Shown one piece after another: positions 23,122 through 33,831 of a DNA stretch of 64,000 nucleotides. The notes beneath the pieces are model-generated. The model had not been told where the DNA came from, did not search any database, and saw only the letters and a list, made by a program, of their open reading frames with translations. Numbering within the stretch: position 1 is the first letter of the stretch; each line of letters starts with the position of its first letter. The position numbers and the translations under genes were made by a program. The DNA is from Pogostemon cablin (taxonomy: Eukaryota > Streptophyta > Magnoliopsida > Lamiales > Lamiaceae): positions 29,803,777-29,867,776 of the forward strand of contig CM042965.1 in assembly GCA_023678885.1 (NCBI GenBank), read 5' to 3'.

Positions 23122-24502
23122 TGTTGGATTGTATACTAAAAGTCTAGCTTTAGTATGAACAATGTTATAACAATTTATTTGAAATGAGAATCATATGATC
23201 AAATGATTGCGTCTTATAATTTATTTGTATGTTTGATGCAATAGTCCACTTAGTTATACTGTAGATAATATATTGTGCGACAACATGCGGAAGATTATAT
23301 TATCGGTTTCCTTATAAAGTATAAACAGATGCTCACAACCGAGATAGACGGGGACTCTCTGTCGGGATGGTTGTAGTGTGATTTGGTATTAGTTTGTCTT
23401 GACTATAGAATAACATTAGTGCACTTTGTGTGCATTGAGCAGGACCGCTTGAGATCGTTCGACTTATACTGGCTTATAGAAGAACTTGTTCTCTGTTATT
23501 ATGGATGTTCGTGCTCTTAATCCCTATACAATAACCTCGACACGTAAGGCAGTATGTATCTCTTTGATTCATCAATGGGTGAGATTTACATGTAATTAAA
23601 TCAACAAACTCGGTGAGTTGAGAAATAGTGCTGTCTCTATGGTGTGTTGTTGATTGTAGAAGAAATCCGTGTCCGTTATAGGTTAATGATGTCCCCTTGA
23701 GGAGCTCATAAGGATTATCATATAAACCCTGCAGGTGGATTTATTCCGGCATGATAATGAGGTTGAGTGGTACTACTCTCGGATGAGATATTAATTAATG
23801 GAGTTGTCAGTAACTTAATTAATTAATGGACATTGTAGATCTTAAACATGGTGAGACTATCGGGCTCATAATAAGAAGGAGCCCAAAATATAATTTTAGG
23901 ATTGGAGCGACAGTGCAGTGATAATATTTTAGTGAACTATATTATTATTATTGGACTTAAGTATAAGTTTTGGGCTAAACTTGGATACTTAAGCCCAATG
24001 GAGTCCCGACTCTAATTTCTCCTCCTGGTCCCTATTGTAGCCCATATATAAGTCATCTCAGTTGTTCTAACCCTAGAGAGATATGCCTAACATGTGAAGA
24101 GGGTAGAAGAAACAGAAATTGAGAAGATCTCGAAGATCGTCGCCCACACGACGTCGAGATTGGACGGGAATACAGCAGAAGATCAAGAGGTCATTTGCTG
24201 CTGCTGCCCGTCAACTTTCATGATTTTTATAAAATCGTATAGAAGTCAGAATTCAACGTTTGATATACTAACGGAATGCCACGGAAGAGAGGATCGTTTT
24301 GGTACATAGATCACTCAAATTCGATATTGGATGAGAGAGTTATGCCCAAAACGGTGAGGCTGCGCAGGCTGCCAGCGAGAATCCATCTTCTTCAACATAC
24401 CCTGGTGAAAGGTAATACGTTTCTTTGATTTCTTGCTTCCGCTGAATTAGAAACGTATGGAACCCTAACGGTTCATGTTAACCAAATGATCAAACGCCAA
24501 CA
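23122..24502 (+). mobile_element. Solo LTR E of a second Copia family (1,381 bp)
   Basis: Bounded by TGTTGG...CCAACA, a perfect 6-bp inverted terminal repeat. It interrupts the connection region of element D. A TATATAA stretch lies near 24043-24049. No internal domain is present, so it is a solo LTR. Instead of a 5-bp target duplication it is flanked by an 81-bp direct repeat of host (element D) sequence. The ORF at 24094-24309 in it has no recognisable content. Confidence 0.85.
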
Positions 24503-24583
24503 ATGTTCATCAAGCCATGTAAGGTCCAAATACTCGAAAGTGGGTTAATGCTATAATTTATGAGTTTAAATCAATACGAGATG
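24503..24583 (+). repeat. 81-bp flanking duplication, right copy
   Basis: Begins immediately after CCAACA of solo LTR E. The three differences from the left copy are at the positions reading AAATACT, ATGCTAT and TTAAATC here. Element D coding sequence continues from its end. Confidence 0.95.
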
Positions 24584-24639
24584 ATCATGATTGCATCTTG
24601 ATAAAAAAATAAAAAAAGCCATTTTTCTAAGGGACTTTC

Positions 24640-25500
24640 TATCCGGTCTAAGAAAGTCGCTTTTAGGATAATTGTGGCATTAGTAACACACTATGATTTT
24701 GAATTGCAATTGATGGATGTAAAGACAAAGTTCCTTGATGGCAACACTGATGATACGATCTAAAAGTTTAAGAATTACAAGAAAATCCATCTATGCATTC
24801 AAGCAAGTTTTTCCATAAAGGAATCGCAATCATCATCATGAAGTAATTGACTCATTTGGATTATGAGACATGTATAGATGATTATGTGATTCAGTGGGAG
24901 AAGGTTTAAGTTAAACTAAGGGAGACAAGTAAAGTCTCAATAAGGTGCTCTAAAGTTAAACTAAAGATTTAAGAAATGTAGAAATATTCTATATGTTTTG
25001 GCTATTGGAAGTTGTTGTATGATGAGATCTGCACAAGTCCTAATTTGGCTTCTGTTGTTGGTATATTAAGTAGACATTTAAGTAACTCTAGTATGGATCT
25101 TTATAAAGTATTTACAGAGAATTAAGGATAACATGCTTGCACATTAGGGATCAAATTTGTTAGAGATCATAAAGAATTCTGATTCTAAGTTTGTTGGATG
25201 CTAATACAGTATAAGATCCACTTTAGGCTATATCTTCTGTTGGTCTGGAGAGCTATACAAGTAAAAGTGTTAAGCAAACACTTGTGGCTCCTTAACCATG
25301 ACAACCGAATCAGTAGCACACTAAGGGGCATTCAAACATGAAATAAAGGTTGCGAAGTTTTTCACATAAAGTTTATCGTGACAGTTAGTTCGCAGTAAAG
25401 TATTAACGAAAAGGGTACTATAAGTCAAGCATATTGACATAGAATTCTTAGTTGTTAAAGAAAGTGTTTTGTGTAAATAAAATTTTAGTAGAGCACATTA
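24640..25500 (+). pseudogene. Copia RT and RNase H remnants of element D
   Basis: RT block LVTHYDFELQLMDVKTKFLDGN (read at about 24680-24746) contains the catalytic Asp context of Copia RT (QMDVKTAFLNG type). KSIYAFKQ follows in another frame. About 400 bases later, DSKFVGC then RSTLGYIFCWSGEL match Copia RNase H. The YVDD box is not recognisable. Frames change repeatedly, so no product is expected. Confidence 0.75.
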
Positions 25501-26050
25501 TGATAGACTCTAAATATGGATCCACCAATTATGTATTAAACGCCCTGTAATTTTATGAGCTAGCTACTCATGTGGGTATTATATGGTTTTAGAATACGTT
25601 GGTTCAGTGGGAGTCTATATTTATTGCTCTTTAAAGTTTTTAAGACACTTTGATTTGGATAATTCGATTTTCTGCTGAATAAAGTTGATGGTTTTGAATT
25701 CATTGTGAATTCATTACAGTTAATTTTTCTATTTTGTAATATTTTACATTATGGATTGATCTCACTAAAGATTAAAGTTGGACCAGTTGGAAATAGACAT
25801 GATGTTGATCACATTGCATGTAATTTCCATGCTACTCACCATATTTGATCTATGTCATTAAGTATACCGATATAGTGATTGTCGGGGTTTAATCACGATT
25901 TGTAATGTGGTAAATGCCGCGGTAGTTCCATATTAGTCTATGAGATAGATCAGATTATTAAGTATAACCTGAAGATGAATAGCTTAAAGTTGCGCAACCA
26001 AGGATTCTTGATATAATTATTTTGAGAAATATATAGCCCAAGTGGGAGAT

Positions 26051-26521
26051 TGTTGGAAATTTTTAATTTACATTATAATCTAATTGTGGGCAATATATCA
26101 TTATGCAATTATATTAGCTATTTAATTATTTTATGAACTTAATTAAGTGATCCAATTAAGGTGAAAAGTCCATGGGCTATAATAATAAATAATATGGGTC
26201 AATTGAGTAGATACCCAATACTACATAACTACGGTGATTATGGGTGGTCCAGTTGTGTAGTATATAAAGGCTCACAGGTTATGATCCCCAATATACTAAG
26301 CTGCACATAGTTCTCTCTTCTCCCCATCGGGAGGGATTACTACGATCCCCCATAAAGGAATAAGAAGACTTAGTTGAGGAAGGCCATAATACCACTGATC
26401 TCCGAGTCCATGTTCCACCTAGAGGACTCAATGGATCAAGATACGCTTTTGCGTTATGGTATAGATCTCAGTTTATCATGATAGGGTCTCAAGTTTAGGA
26501 TTTATTGATGTATTTTCTACA
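26051..26521 (+). mobile_element. 3' LTR of Copia element D (471 bp)
   Basis: Starts TGTTGGAAATTT after the purine-rich AAGTGGGAGAT and ends TTTTCTACA. A TATATAAAGG box occurs near 26261-26270. Antisense ORF 2 of element B resumes right after its end. Confidence 0.8.
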
Positions 26522-26618
26522 TCCGAAACCCCTTCCCCTCCATTCACTGCTCGTCTCGGACCTGCTGGACGGTCGGAATCGTGATGACCGCCTCTCTTCA
26601 TACAATGGCTCGCCAAAG
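26522..26618 (-). pseudogene. Start of antisense ORF 2 of element B
   Basis: Minus-strand ATG near 26618 begins MKRGGHHDSDRPAGPRRAVN and continues GGEGVS to the border of Copia element D. A TATATAAG box is at 26704-26697 (minus), giving an untranslated leader of about 60 bases. The next part of the ORF is at 21308-20971. Confidence 0.55.
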
Positions 26619-26696
26619 AAAAGAACAATGAAATGAGACAGAGCAAGAAAACTGAGAGGGAAAGGAAGCATGAGAATTCTTAAGCAGAAGGGCGTT

Positions 26697-26704
26697 CTTA
26701 TATA
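26697..26704 (-). promoter_or_regulatory. TATA box of antisense ORF 2
   Basis: Minus strand TATATAAG, 80-90 bases upstream of the proposed ATG. A second, separate TATA box serves antisense ORF 1 at 15642-15633. Confidence 0.5.
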
Positions 26705-27086
26705 CTAACATAACCCCAATCAATCGACACGACGCTTCTGGAGAAATAATAAAGACGAGGCTCCTTATTCAATCGACGCAATGATTAGGCGGCGCCTTGA
26801 ATATCCAACCCGGTTCCTAAAATGTCGCTTTAGGAAAAAGCAAAATTTGAAATTGGGACAATGAAAGTGCACGCGCTATGGGGACAGGCCCCGACTCCAC
26901 TTGCCTAGGGGCTAATGTGGTAGGGCCCATTGCACTTGGTCCTCAAGAGAAATATGAGCCACATTCGATTGGGCCCAATTGTATTGCTCTATCCCCAGGG
27001 CAGCCGCTGGGCTGGAAATCACTCTCAACAGTTTGCCCCCAATTGTGTAGCTGAGCGCATCCTCATACGCATTCGACCCAGATGAG

Positions 27087-28940
27087 TGATGAGCATTTTT
27101 TCAATACACAATTAATCTCCAAGTATGAAAGATATTATTGTAGCTTAGATAAGCAACCAATTTAAATATCGAAATCAAAGGACGGTGTATTATCAATTTA
27201 ATTATTTACTAAATTAATTAAGACGAAAGCAATAAAGTTTGAGAATTTAATTATCAATCTACTAACAAATTAATTAAAATAACAATTAAAATAAAAGCAC
27301 TTAGAAAAATTCGAAAGTAACTCAAGAGAGAGAATAGGTAGCCCTAGGGTAATCCGGTTTCACTCATTAATTTTTCTTTCATGTATCAATGTCCGACTCT
27401 GTCTTATGGAATATGGACGCATCACTAAGCCATGCAAATATACTCTATAGACACAAGTAAATATGCGTGTAACATATGTGAATAACCTTGGAGCAAGAGA
27501 CATAATTTCACCCCCCCTCTTTCTAGGTACTATCAGTATCAATTATTTTCCACGTCCGGAATCTAACCCGATATGATCTCCCTTTATAGGTACTATAAAA
27601 TTACCCTCTTTATCCTGCTTACTAACTCGAATTTAATTCAATTAATAAACATTCATACATGATAGTTCTAATAAAGTTTCGGAGTCCCCTCACTTAGAAT
27701 CATAACATGAAATCCTGTTCTGCAGTGAACGCACTCAATCAATAACCAAGATGAACATTCAGACTCTATTCGACAGTTAAAGATGCACAAAACGACTCTG
27801 AATATGGACTAAAAATGCATAGTCATATATAAAATAAACCACAAGTAGTGTTGTACGGAGTATACACACGAAAGTTCAAATAATTCATAAAAACCTTCAA
27901 AACCCTAGATCTACCAAATAGGTTCTAGCCCATGATGTTGCGAAGAACAATCATGGGTATTGGATATATCTTACCCATATGTCTGAAAATCACAAGATAA
28001 ATTAGCAAACGAAATAAACCCTAGATGTGGGCATCGTCGCGTCCTTCTCCATCTTGAATTCTCCTCTTGGTTCTCCTCTTGATTCAACAGACGAATCTTC
28101 AAAGTGATGAATGGATGGAGGAAAGGATGTGGATGATGATTGGGGGTGATCCCACTTTGAGGTGTAGAATGATTGTGTTGTGGTTCCTCTCCTTGGTGCG
28201 ATCTGCATCCCCTTTTATACTTATAAGCTCTCCTAATGGACCTTGGATGGGCTTTTTAAGACGAAAACACGCAAATACATGCACTGAAGGTGTAAAACCC
28301 ACACAAATCTAAAAATTCACGACCTAGTTCGACCAAAGTGGTTCTTGTCGAACTACGATCGAACTGCATGTCTTTAAGTTGAAATTTTCAGTTAGACTTG
28401 ACTGTTGTAGTTCGACCAAAATGGCTTGGTCGAACTAAGGTCGAACTGCATGCGCAGTGTCACCGTTTCACGCATAACTTCCACATCCAAACTCAGATTT
28501 AAGTGATTCTTACGCTCACGTGATCTTCTCTTCCTTGGCTTTCTATCTATATTAATAACTTATAGAAACACCAACATTTGAAGGTATAAAAAGACATGAA
28601 AAGTAGCACAGCCGTTCTATTTAGGAACAGCTTGCACGACGTCACCATTTTGATCATAACTTTCTCGTTTAGAATCTGATTGAGGTGTTCCTTACGCCAA
28701 AATGACCCACTCTTCTGTGGCTTTCCAACCATATATTTTTAGTATTCTTGCACAAGTTGAACCTTTTCTCCAACTTTGCACTTTTGATCCTTTTTCTACT
28801 AAAATACAATAAAAACACCTCCAGTGCACCTTTTTCTCACATATATTGAATATAAGACACTTGTGCTAATATATAACAACAATTTCCATCAAAAAGGTGT
28901 TAAATTAGATACTAAAACACACTTGTTTTCACTCTCATCA
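27087..28940 (-). mobile_element. Athila solo LTR G (1,854 bp)
   Basis: On the minus strand it starts TGATGAGAGTG (28940) and ends GCTCATCA (27087). No PBS, gag or second LTR adjoins it. Flanking 5-mers are ATGAG (left) and ATGAT (right), a near-perfect target duplication. A TATA box, TATAAAAGG, lies at 28219-28211 (minus), with a GTTCGACC array at 28325-28460 upstream. Same family as LTRs A and F. Confidence 0.85.
28325..28460 (-). repeat. Promoter-proximal GTTCGACC array in LTR G
   Basis: Minus strand carries two units of GTTCGACC ... TAGTTCGACCAAG/CACCACTTTGGTCGAAC. Each contains CTTGGTCGAAC and its complement, so each can form a hairpin. The TATA box is about 105 bases downstream. Confidence 0.8.
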
Positions 28941-28996
28941 ATGATCCCTCCATCTCCCCACTTGACCACTTGCGCTGGCCAGTCTAGAAGTTATAT

Positions 28997-29031
28997 GGAT
29001 ATCCCCTAAGATTCATATATAGGGGATATCC
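28997..29031. repeat. Perfect 12-bp inverted repeat in the Tat LTR
   Basis: GGATATCCCCTA, an 11-base AT-rich loop, then TAGGGGATATCC. It lies about 110-150 bases before a TTATAAGG stretch (29150s) that may be the TATA region of the LTR. Confidence 0.8.
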
Positions 29032-29599
29032 TAAAACATATCATTTTAATAGCCTCGTGTGGCTAAGCATTTAATGCAAAGTATCTGTAATTAATATGAT
29101 GTGACATGTCACAAGATCATTAGATACGGATGACGACAACCACGTCCATTATAAGGAGCTCTCTCCTAACGGAAATGATACAAGGAGTCACACTACATTT
29201 TTCCTCCCAAAGGCAAGATAAGCCGGGAGGAAATTCTGAGCCATCTTACCCTATTTTATGTTAGACAACGATTATCCCCCTTTTTTCTCAATAAACTGGC
29301 ACATCAACACGTAATTAAAGGAGGGTTAATCTGTGCTATCTACAATATGATTATCATAAAATCATTTAGATAATTTAATGATTGGAGACCCTGAATTAAT
29401 AGTTTAGCATATTTTAGGCCCTTATTTTGATGGAAAAAACAACAAATAAATTTTATTTAACCACCAAGAGAAATGAAATACAAATATTACAAAAGATGTT
29501 GGAAAACCATGTCAAAACTGACTATTTGAATCTATAATACTCATGATTCATATCATGAAACATATATTTAGCAAGAAAGCTAGTAGTAGGATGATGCCA

Positions 29600-30261
29600 C
29601 TAGAGGCCACCTCTAATCGCCGCCAACCTGTCTGCCGTCGAGTTGCCCACCCTGTATATGTGAGAGATGTGAAAAGTCATCTGCTGGAGAAGATGCATAG
29701 CCTTCTTCCACCATGAGATAAGCTTCCATGGCAGCGCTGGGGAAGGATCGTGAAAGCATGTACCACGAACATGGAGTTCGTCTCTAACCAAAGCTTATTT
29801 CATCCTCTATCATGTGTATACTCTATTGATAAGCATGCAGCCGCTAGTTCCGCCTCTAGAGAGAACCCATAGCCGAATCCACTCGTAAAGCATCCCATCG
29901 GGAATCCTCTGGAGTTCCTGAACACACCGCTTCCTGAAATGTTTTCTGGTGTCTCAGAAGCGTGGCCATCGGTGTTGACCTTCACCCAACCAGGTAGGAG
30001 TGGTCGCCATTGAACAGGTATCACACGAGGTGCCTTTCTGGCAACCCCTTTAATGCCAAAAAATCTCAAAGTAGTCAGATCATCAATAGTGTTATGCATG
30101 CTGCCCAAGTCAAATGCGTTGCCCTCTCTGATGATCGCCATGAGTTTTGCAGTAATGCCTGATGCTCTTACTTTCTTATCGGTGCCATCCTCCTTGCACC
30201 CACCATAGATAGCTGCATTACATTCTTGCCAAATAATCCACACATAGGATACGATAGCCAA
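29600..30261 (-). pseudogene. LINE C-terminal RNase H
   Basis: WVKVNTDGHAS (catalytic Asp in NTDG), GVFRNSRGFPMGCF, and SLEAELAAACLSIEY (catalytic Glu) belong to the RNase H-like RVT_3 family. After a break near 29795 the domain ends HISHIYRVGNSTADRLAA, which holds the last conserved Asp region. Upstream the ORF has WIIWQECNAAIYGG. The domain degrades RNA in RNA-DNA hybrids. A stop or shift separates it from the zf-RVT part. Confidence 0.85.
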
Positions 30262-30330
30262 TCTTCATAGTGAAGTTACTTGCTTGCTCTCGTTAACATT
30301 CATTGCTTGTATCAGGAATCCCACAAAAGG

Positions 30331-31012
30331 CTATTCCAAGCTGATTATGTCGCCAAATACAAACCCTGATAGGATCTTTTTCAATACTGCAAGAGATACA
30401 GGGCATCCAAGCATGATATGATCCAAGGTTTTCTCATCATTCTTGCATAGAGAACATCTAGAAGGCCCCCGGAAGCCTCTACCTTGCACTACCTCCCATA
30501 TGGTAAGGACACCTCTGATCGCTTTCCACATCGTAATATACCTTCTTCCTGGTATGAATTTTGCCCAAATCCATGAACCCCAGTTTGGCTCAATAAAGGA
30601 TTGTCTCACATGCATATACGCCACCTTTGCCGATATCCTTCCTTGAAAGGATCTCCTCCATATTCTACAATCCACCATATTTGGGGACATACGAGTCTCT
30701 AAGATAGCATTAACTATGTGAGGGTTACTTATAGAAAAGCTCTTCGTAATGTGCCAATTTCCATCATAGGTAGTCGCATATTGTTTGATCAAAATGATAC
30801 CTCAAATCATATGGAATTTCCACCATATCAGCAATAGTGGTTCCTAGCCAATTGTCCAAACAAAACCTCACCTTGGAGTCATATCCTACAAGCCAAATCT
30901 CATCTTCCATGAGGCGCCATATATGAGCAACACAAACTGCTCGAATGGAAGATGGAACATACCCTCTGATAGTGCCGCCACCATCGGACCATCTACATTT
31001 GAGAAAAACCAT
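30331..31012 (-). pseudogene. LINE zf-RVT region
   Basis: The zinc-binding region of plant RTs reads WIWAKFIPGRRYITMWKAIRG and CSLCKNDEKTLDHIMLGCP, with Cys-x2-Cys...His...Cys. The piece before it includes DEIWLVGYDSKVRFCLDNWLG. The two ORFs overlap in different frames at about 30790, so a frameshift is present. Confidence 0.85.
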
Positions 31013-31093
31013 CGCTCATTTTCCTTCCAAAACATCCCAAGACAGCTTCATCAAATAAGCCCCATTCGCTGCCCTTAACAATCTTACTCCCAA

Positions 31094-31120
31094 CCCCCCC
31101 CCCCCCCCCCCCCCCCCCCC
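31094..31120. repeat. 27-base poly(C) run
   Basis: An uninterrupted run of 27 C on the + strand, that is poly(G) in the LINE sense strand. It falls at the conserved GGLG motif of the RT C-terminal region: the reading resumes GGLGVRLLRAANGAYLMKLSW just after it. Expansion of glycine GGG codons is the simplest origin; assembly inflation is possible. Confidence 0.95.
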
Positions 31121-31512
31121 GAAGTCGGGCTACACACTCTCTTCTATCCAATAGTAAAGTGATGCTATCTAGTTATATCGCTTGTCCATATGAAATTCCG
31201 ACAAGCTGCCTCAATCTTTTTAATAAGATATCTTGGCCACTTGTATATCATCATAACGTGCACAGTCGTGGCAATAATAATTGAATTCACCAAACATATC
31301 ATCCCAGCCATAGATAGAGAACCCCATTTTCACCTTTGGAACTTGCTGATAATTTTATCCACAGCTTAGCTGAAGTATTGAGATTTTGGTTCTCCAATGA
31401 ATGTAGGGGCACCGAGGTAAGTAAAAGGAAATTTTCCTTCTGAAATACCAAGATTGGTAAGTATTCTTCTTCTGATTACAGTTGGCACATGCTGTCCAAA
31501 ATACACCTTCAA

Positions 31513-32543
31513 TTATGTGGTATTAAACTCCTGACCCGAGACCCTTTCATATTTCGCGAGCACATTTTTCAGACCATCCATAGATTTCTCATCTCCTTTA
31601 TAAAAGAGCATAATATCATCAGCATATAAGAGAAAAGGTGGAATATTTGTGTACCTATTTGCACGAGCAGTCTTGATAACACCTCTTGAAATTTCATACT
31701 CAATCCACCTGCCTAACACTTCTTCAGCAATACAGAAAAGTAAGGGAGATAACGGGTCACCCTATCTGACTCCCCTTCCACAGGAAAAGAATCCCTCTGG
31801 ACTTCCATTCACCAAAACTGAGATCATGGCTGATTAAAAAATCGAACGAATCTAGTGAATAAATACATGATTGAACCCCATTCTGTCCAAAACCTGCAAT
31901 ACAAACCCCCAGCTCAAAGTGTCAAAAGCTTTTTTAATGTCTATTTTCAATCCAATACTACCAATCATAGAATTGTTAAAGCTATTGAAGCTCTCCAATG
32001 CTATCGCAATGCAGTGATGAATGCTCCTGCCTGGTATGAATCCAAACTGATTAACACTGAGATTCTCACTTAAGATGGGACCAAGTCTATTCGAAAGGAT
32101 TTTGGGGATGATCTTGAATAGAAAATTGCACAGATTTATAGGGCGAAAGTCCCCAACCCTTCTTACTCCATCAATCTTCGGGATCAGGATAATAAAGTTA
32201 CAATTGACTCCCTGTGGCATGTCTCCCATAATAAAGAAATGTTATATTGTTGCACATAAATCTTTCTCAATAAAATACCAACATTTATGATAAAAGAAGC
32301 CACCAAATCTGTCTGGACCCAACGAGCTATCAGCAGATAGCTCCATAACTGCTGTCCTGATCTCATCTGTGTTTGGAACTTCGTGAGCTTAGCGTTATCC
32401 ATATCTCCCACAAACGGCTGAAGAAATCCCATATCTGCAAAGTCTTGAACACCATCCTGTTTCTGAAAGAGCTGCGAATAGAATTGAATAATATGTTGAT
32501 AAATCAGACTTGCATCCTCTACGAGCTCCCCATCTATCTCCAT
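31513..32543 (-). pseudogene. LINE reverse transcriptase
   Basis: Conserved blocks read FIILIPKIDGVRRVGDFRPINLCN, KILSNRLGPIL, NQFGFIPGRSIHHCI, LKIDIKKAFDTLSW (first catalytic Asp) and FLLYADDIMLFYKGD (YADD box, about 31621-31650). Stops occur near 32235, 31850, 31760 and 31510. The order and wording are of plant L1-type LINEs. The catalytic ADD is kept but the frame is broken several times. Confidence 0.9.
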
Positions 32544-33697
32544 ACTAGAAATAGCATCTTTAGTGCGACGAATGCACAGCGCTTTATGAAAAAATTCAGT
32601 ATTCCTGACTCCCTCCTTGAGCCAAGATTTTCTATTTTTTTATAGAAAATTTGGCACTTCTTCTCCAATTTTTTATTCAAGTCCACATGAGCCTCTACCT
32701 CATCAAAGAAAAAATCTTCACTATCTCCCTCCTCATCAATAAGAATTTGTATATTCCTCAAGGTCTCCATGGTTGAATCCACAGAATTAAAGATGTTGCC
32801 AAAATCATTCCTGTTCAATTTCTTGATATCCTCCTTAAGCCATCTAAGCTTGGCAGCAAAAGCACTTAAAGGATTTCCTCCAATTGGAAGTTTCCATGAG
32901 GTTTCCGTCATCACGAAAAATCCCGTGTCCATTAACCACATAGACTGAAAATAGAAAGGACAAGGCACCAAGGTATTCATGCTGCAAGGAGTACGAGAAC
33001 GGGTCACCGACGGATCCGCCCAAGTAAAGAGAGTGGCGCTGCTACTTGTGCCCTTCACTGACTTCTTGGTTGGAGACTCGGCCACTACTATCTGCAGCTG
33101 CCCCTCTGATGGAGAGAGGGCAAGGCTCCCATGCCTTTCTGAACTCAAGATAACATAGGGAATCGGTTCTTCCATCACAACCAAAGAAAGGTCCTGTAAG
33201 TTCCCCTACTTTTCATTATCATCACAATCCTCCTGTTCTGAGAGAGATTCGTCCTCTCCACTCAAGCTGTTAATCTCTTCATCCTGATCTGAGTTTTGCT
33301 TATCCATGATATCTTCTGTCACCTCCTCAGGAATATCTTTTTGTTGAGACTCCTCATCATCCTCCTGACCATTGTGCTCATGCAAATAATAGTTTGGCGG
33401 AATGTTGTGATCAGGGTTTGCAGGAAAGCCCATTTGTTGTCTGTCGTAAGGCTGTTGTAGGGGCCGACTATCACCTCGAACCACAGGCAGAGGAGATCGC
33501 AGTGCAGTCGATCCAATATGAATACGGCCGGTGCTGTCTATGGAAGGTATCACTCCAGTGAATGCCACATTCTGTGCAAGAAGCTCTTCGAACGAAGGGA
33601 GGCCGAATGATCCGACTGTAGCAGAAGTAGAAAGGCCGGAAGGGCCAACCGGAGCAGCAAAAGGATGGGAGGAACCATCTATGGCCGGTTCCTCCAT
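32534..33697 (-). pseudogene. LINE N-terminal ORF fused to the endonuclease tail
   Basis: From ATG 33697 the minus strand encodes about 163 residues: a Ser/Gly/Pro-rich start, then a very acidic end with SLSGEDESLSEQEDCDDNE. The next piece (33184-32534) has LFTWADPSVTRSRTPCS, then PFYFQSMWL and NPLSAFAAKLRWLKEDIKKLNRNDFGNIF. The last two are the end of the LINE endonuclease and the linker to RT. The bulk of ORF1 and the endonuclease is absent, which implies an internal deletion before or after insertion. Confidence 0.7.
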
Positions 33698-33831
33698 GTT
33701 AAAAATGTGAACGGAAACCCTAAAAATTTTAGAGATAGATGTGAGAGAATTTCCTAGAGAGAGAAACATCTTGGATTCTTTATACATAATTGATAATTTA
33801 CATTATGGCCCAATATCTTTGATGGAAAAAA

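Larger units (their letters stand above)
21309..26521 (+). mobile_element. Element D: decayed Ty1/Copia retrotransposon
   Basis: A degenerate + strand Copia element. Integrase C-terminal/connection pieces occur near 22480-22900 (for example RIIFETGSFVFFENVEF in one frame), RT near 24650-24900 with VALVTHYDFELQLMDVKTKF, and RNase H near 25180-25260 with RSTLGYIFCWSGEL. A PPT-like AAGTGGGAGAT precedes the 3' LTR. No matching 5' LTR is found, so the left end (near 21309, where the antisense ORF of B stops) is truncated. Many stops are present. Confidence 0.75.
8447..29330 (+). mobile_element. Element B: decayed Tat-lineage Ty3 retrotransposon hosting several insertions
   Basis: Gag, PR, RT, RH, a second RNase H and INT read on the + strand from 8443 to 13124. 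Antisense ORFs of the PF04195 type follow (13412-26618 on the minus strand), then a PPT/LTR start near 26900-26916. Dual RNase H plus antisense extra ORFs are known marks of the Tat lineage. Insertions F (about 17210-20970), D with E (about 21309-26521) and G (27087-28940) interrupt it. The 5' LTR and start of gag are absent. The right end is approximate. Confidence 0.75.
26916..29330 (+). mobile_element. 3' LTR of Tat element B, split by solo LTR G
   Basis: A purine stretch CCTAGGGGCTAA precedes TGTGGTAGGGCCC, the proposed LTR start. The LTR continues to 27086, is interrupted by G, and resumes at 28941. A 12-bp perfect inverted repeat (28997-29008 and 29020-29031) lies in the second part. 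The right end is placed near 29330 by change of composition only; there is no second copy to compare with. Confidence 0.45.
29426..33831 (-). mobile_element. L1-type LINE with RNase H, flanked by a 14-bp target duplication
   Basis: TTTGATGGAAAAAA occurs at 29426-29439 and 33818-33831, bracketing the element; one mismatch further on, AA also matches. Minus-strand order: an acidic N-terminal ORF, a short endonuclease remnant, RT, a zf-RVT region and a C-terminal RNase H, as in plant L1-type LINEs. No long poly(A) is seen at the 3' end, but AATAAA-like sequence stands there. Length about 4.4 kb, shorter than full-length plant L1s because ORF1 and endonuclease are largely missing. Confidence 0.85.

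Noticed and set aside
24094..24309. 71-residue ORF inside solo LTR E
   Set aside because: Located in LTR sequence, no motif, composition like the surrounding DNA.
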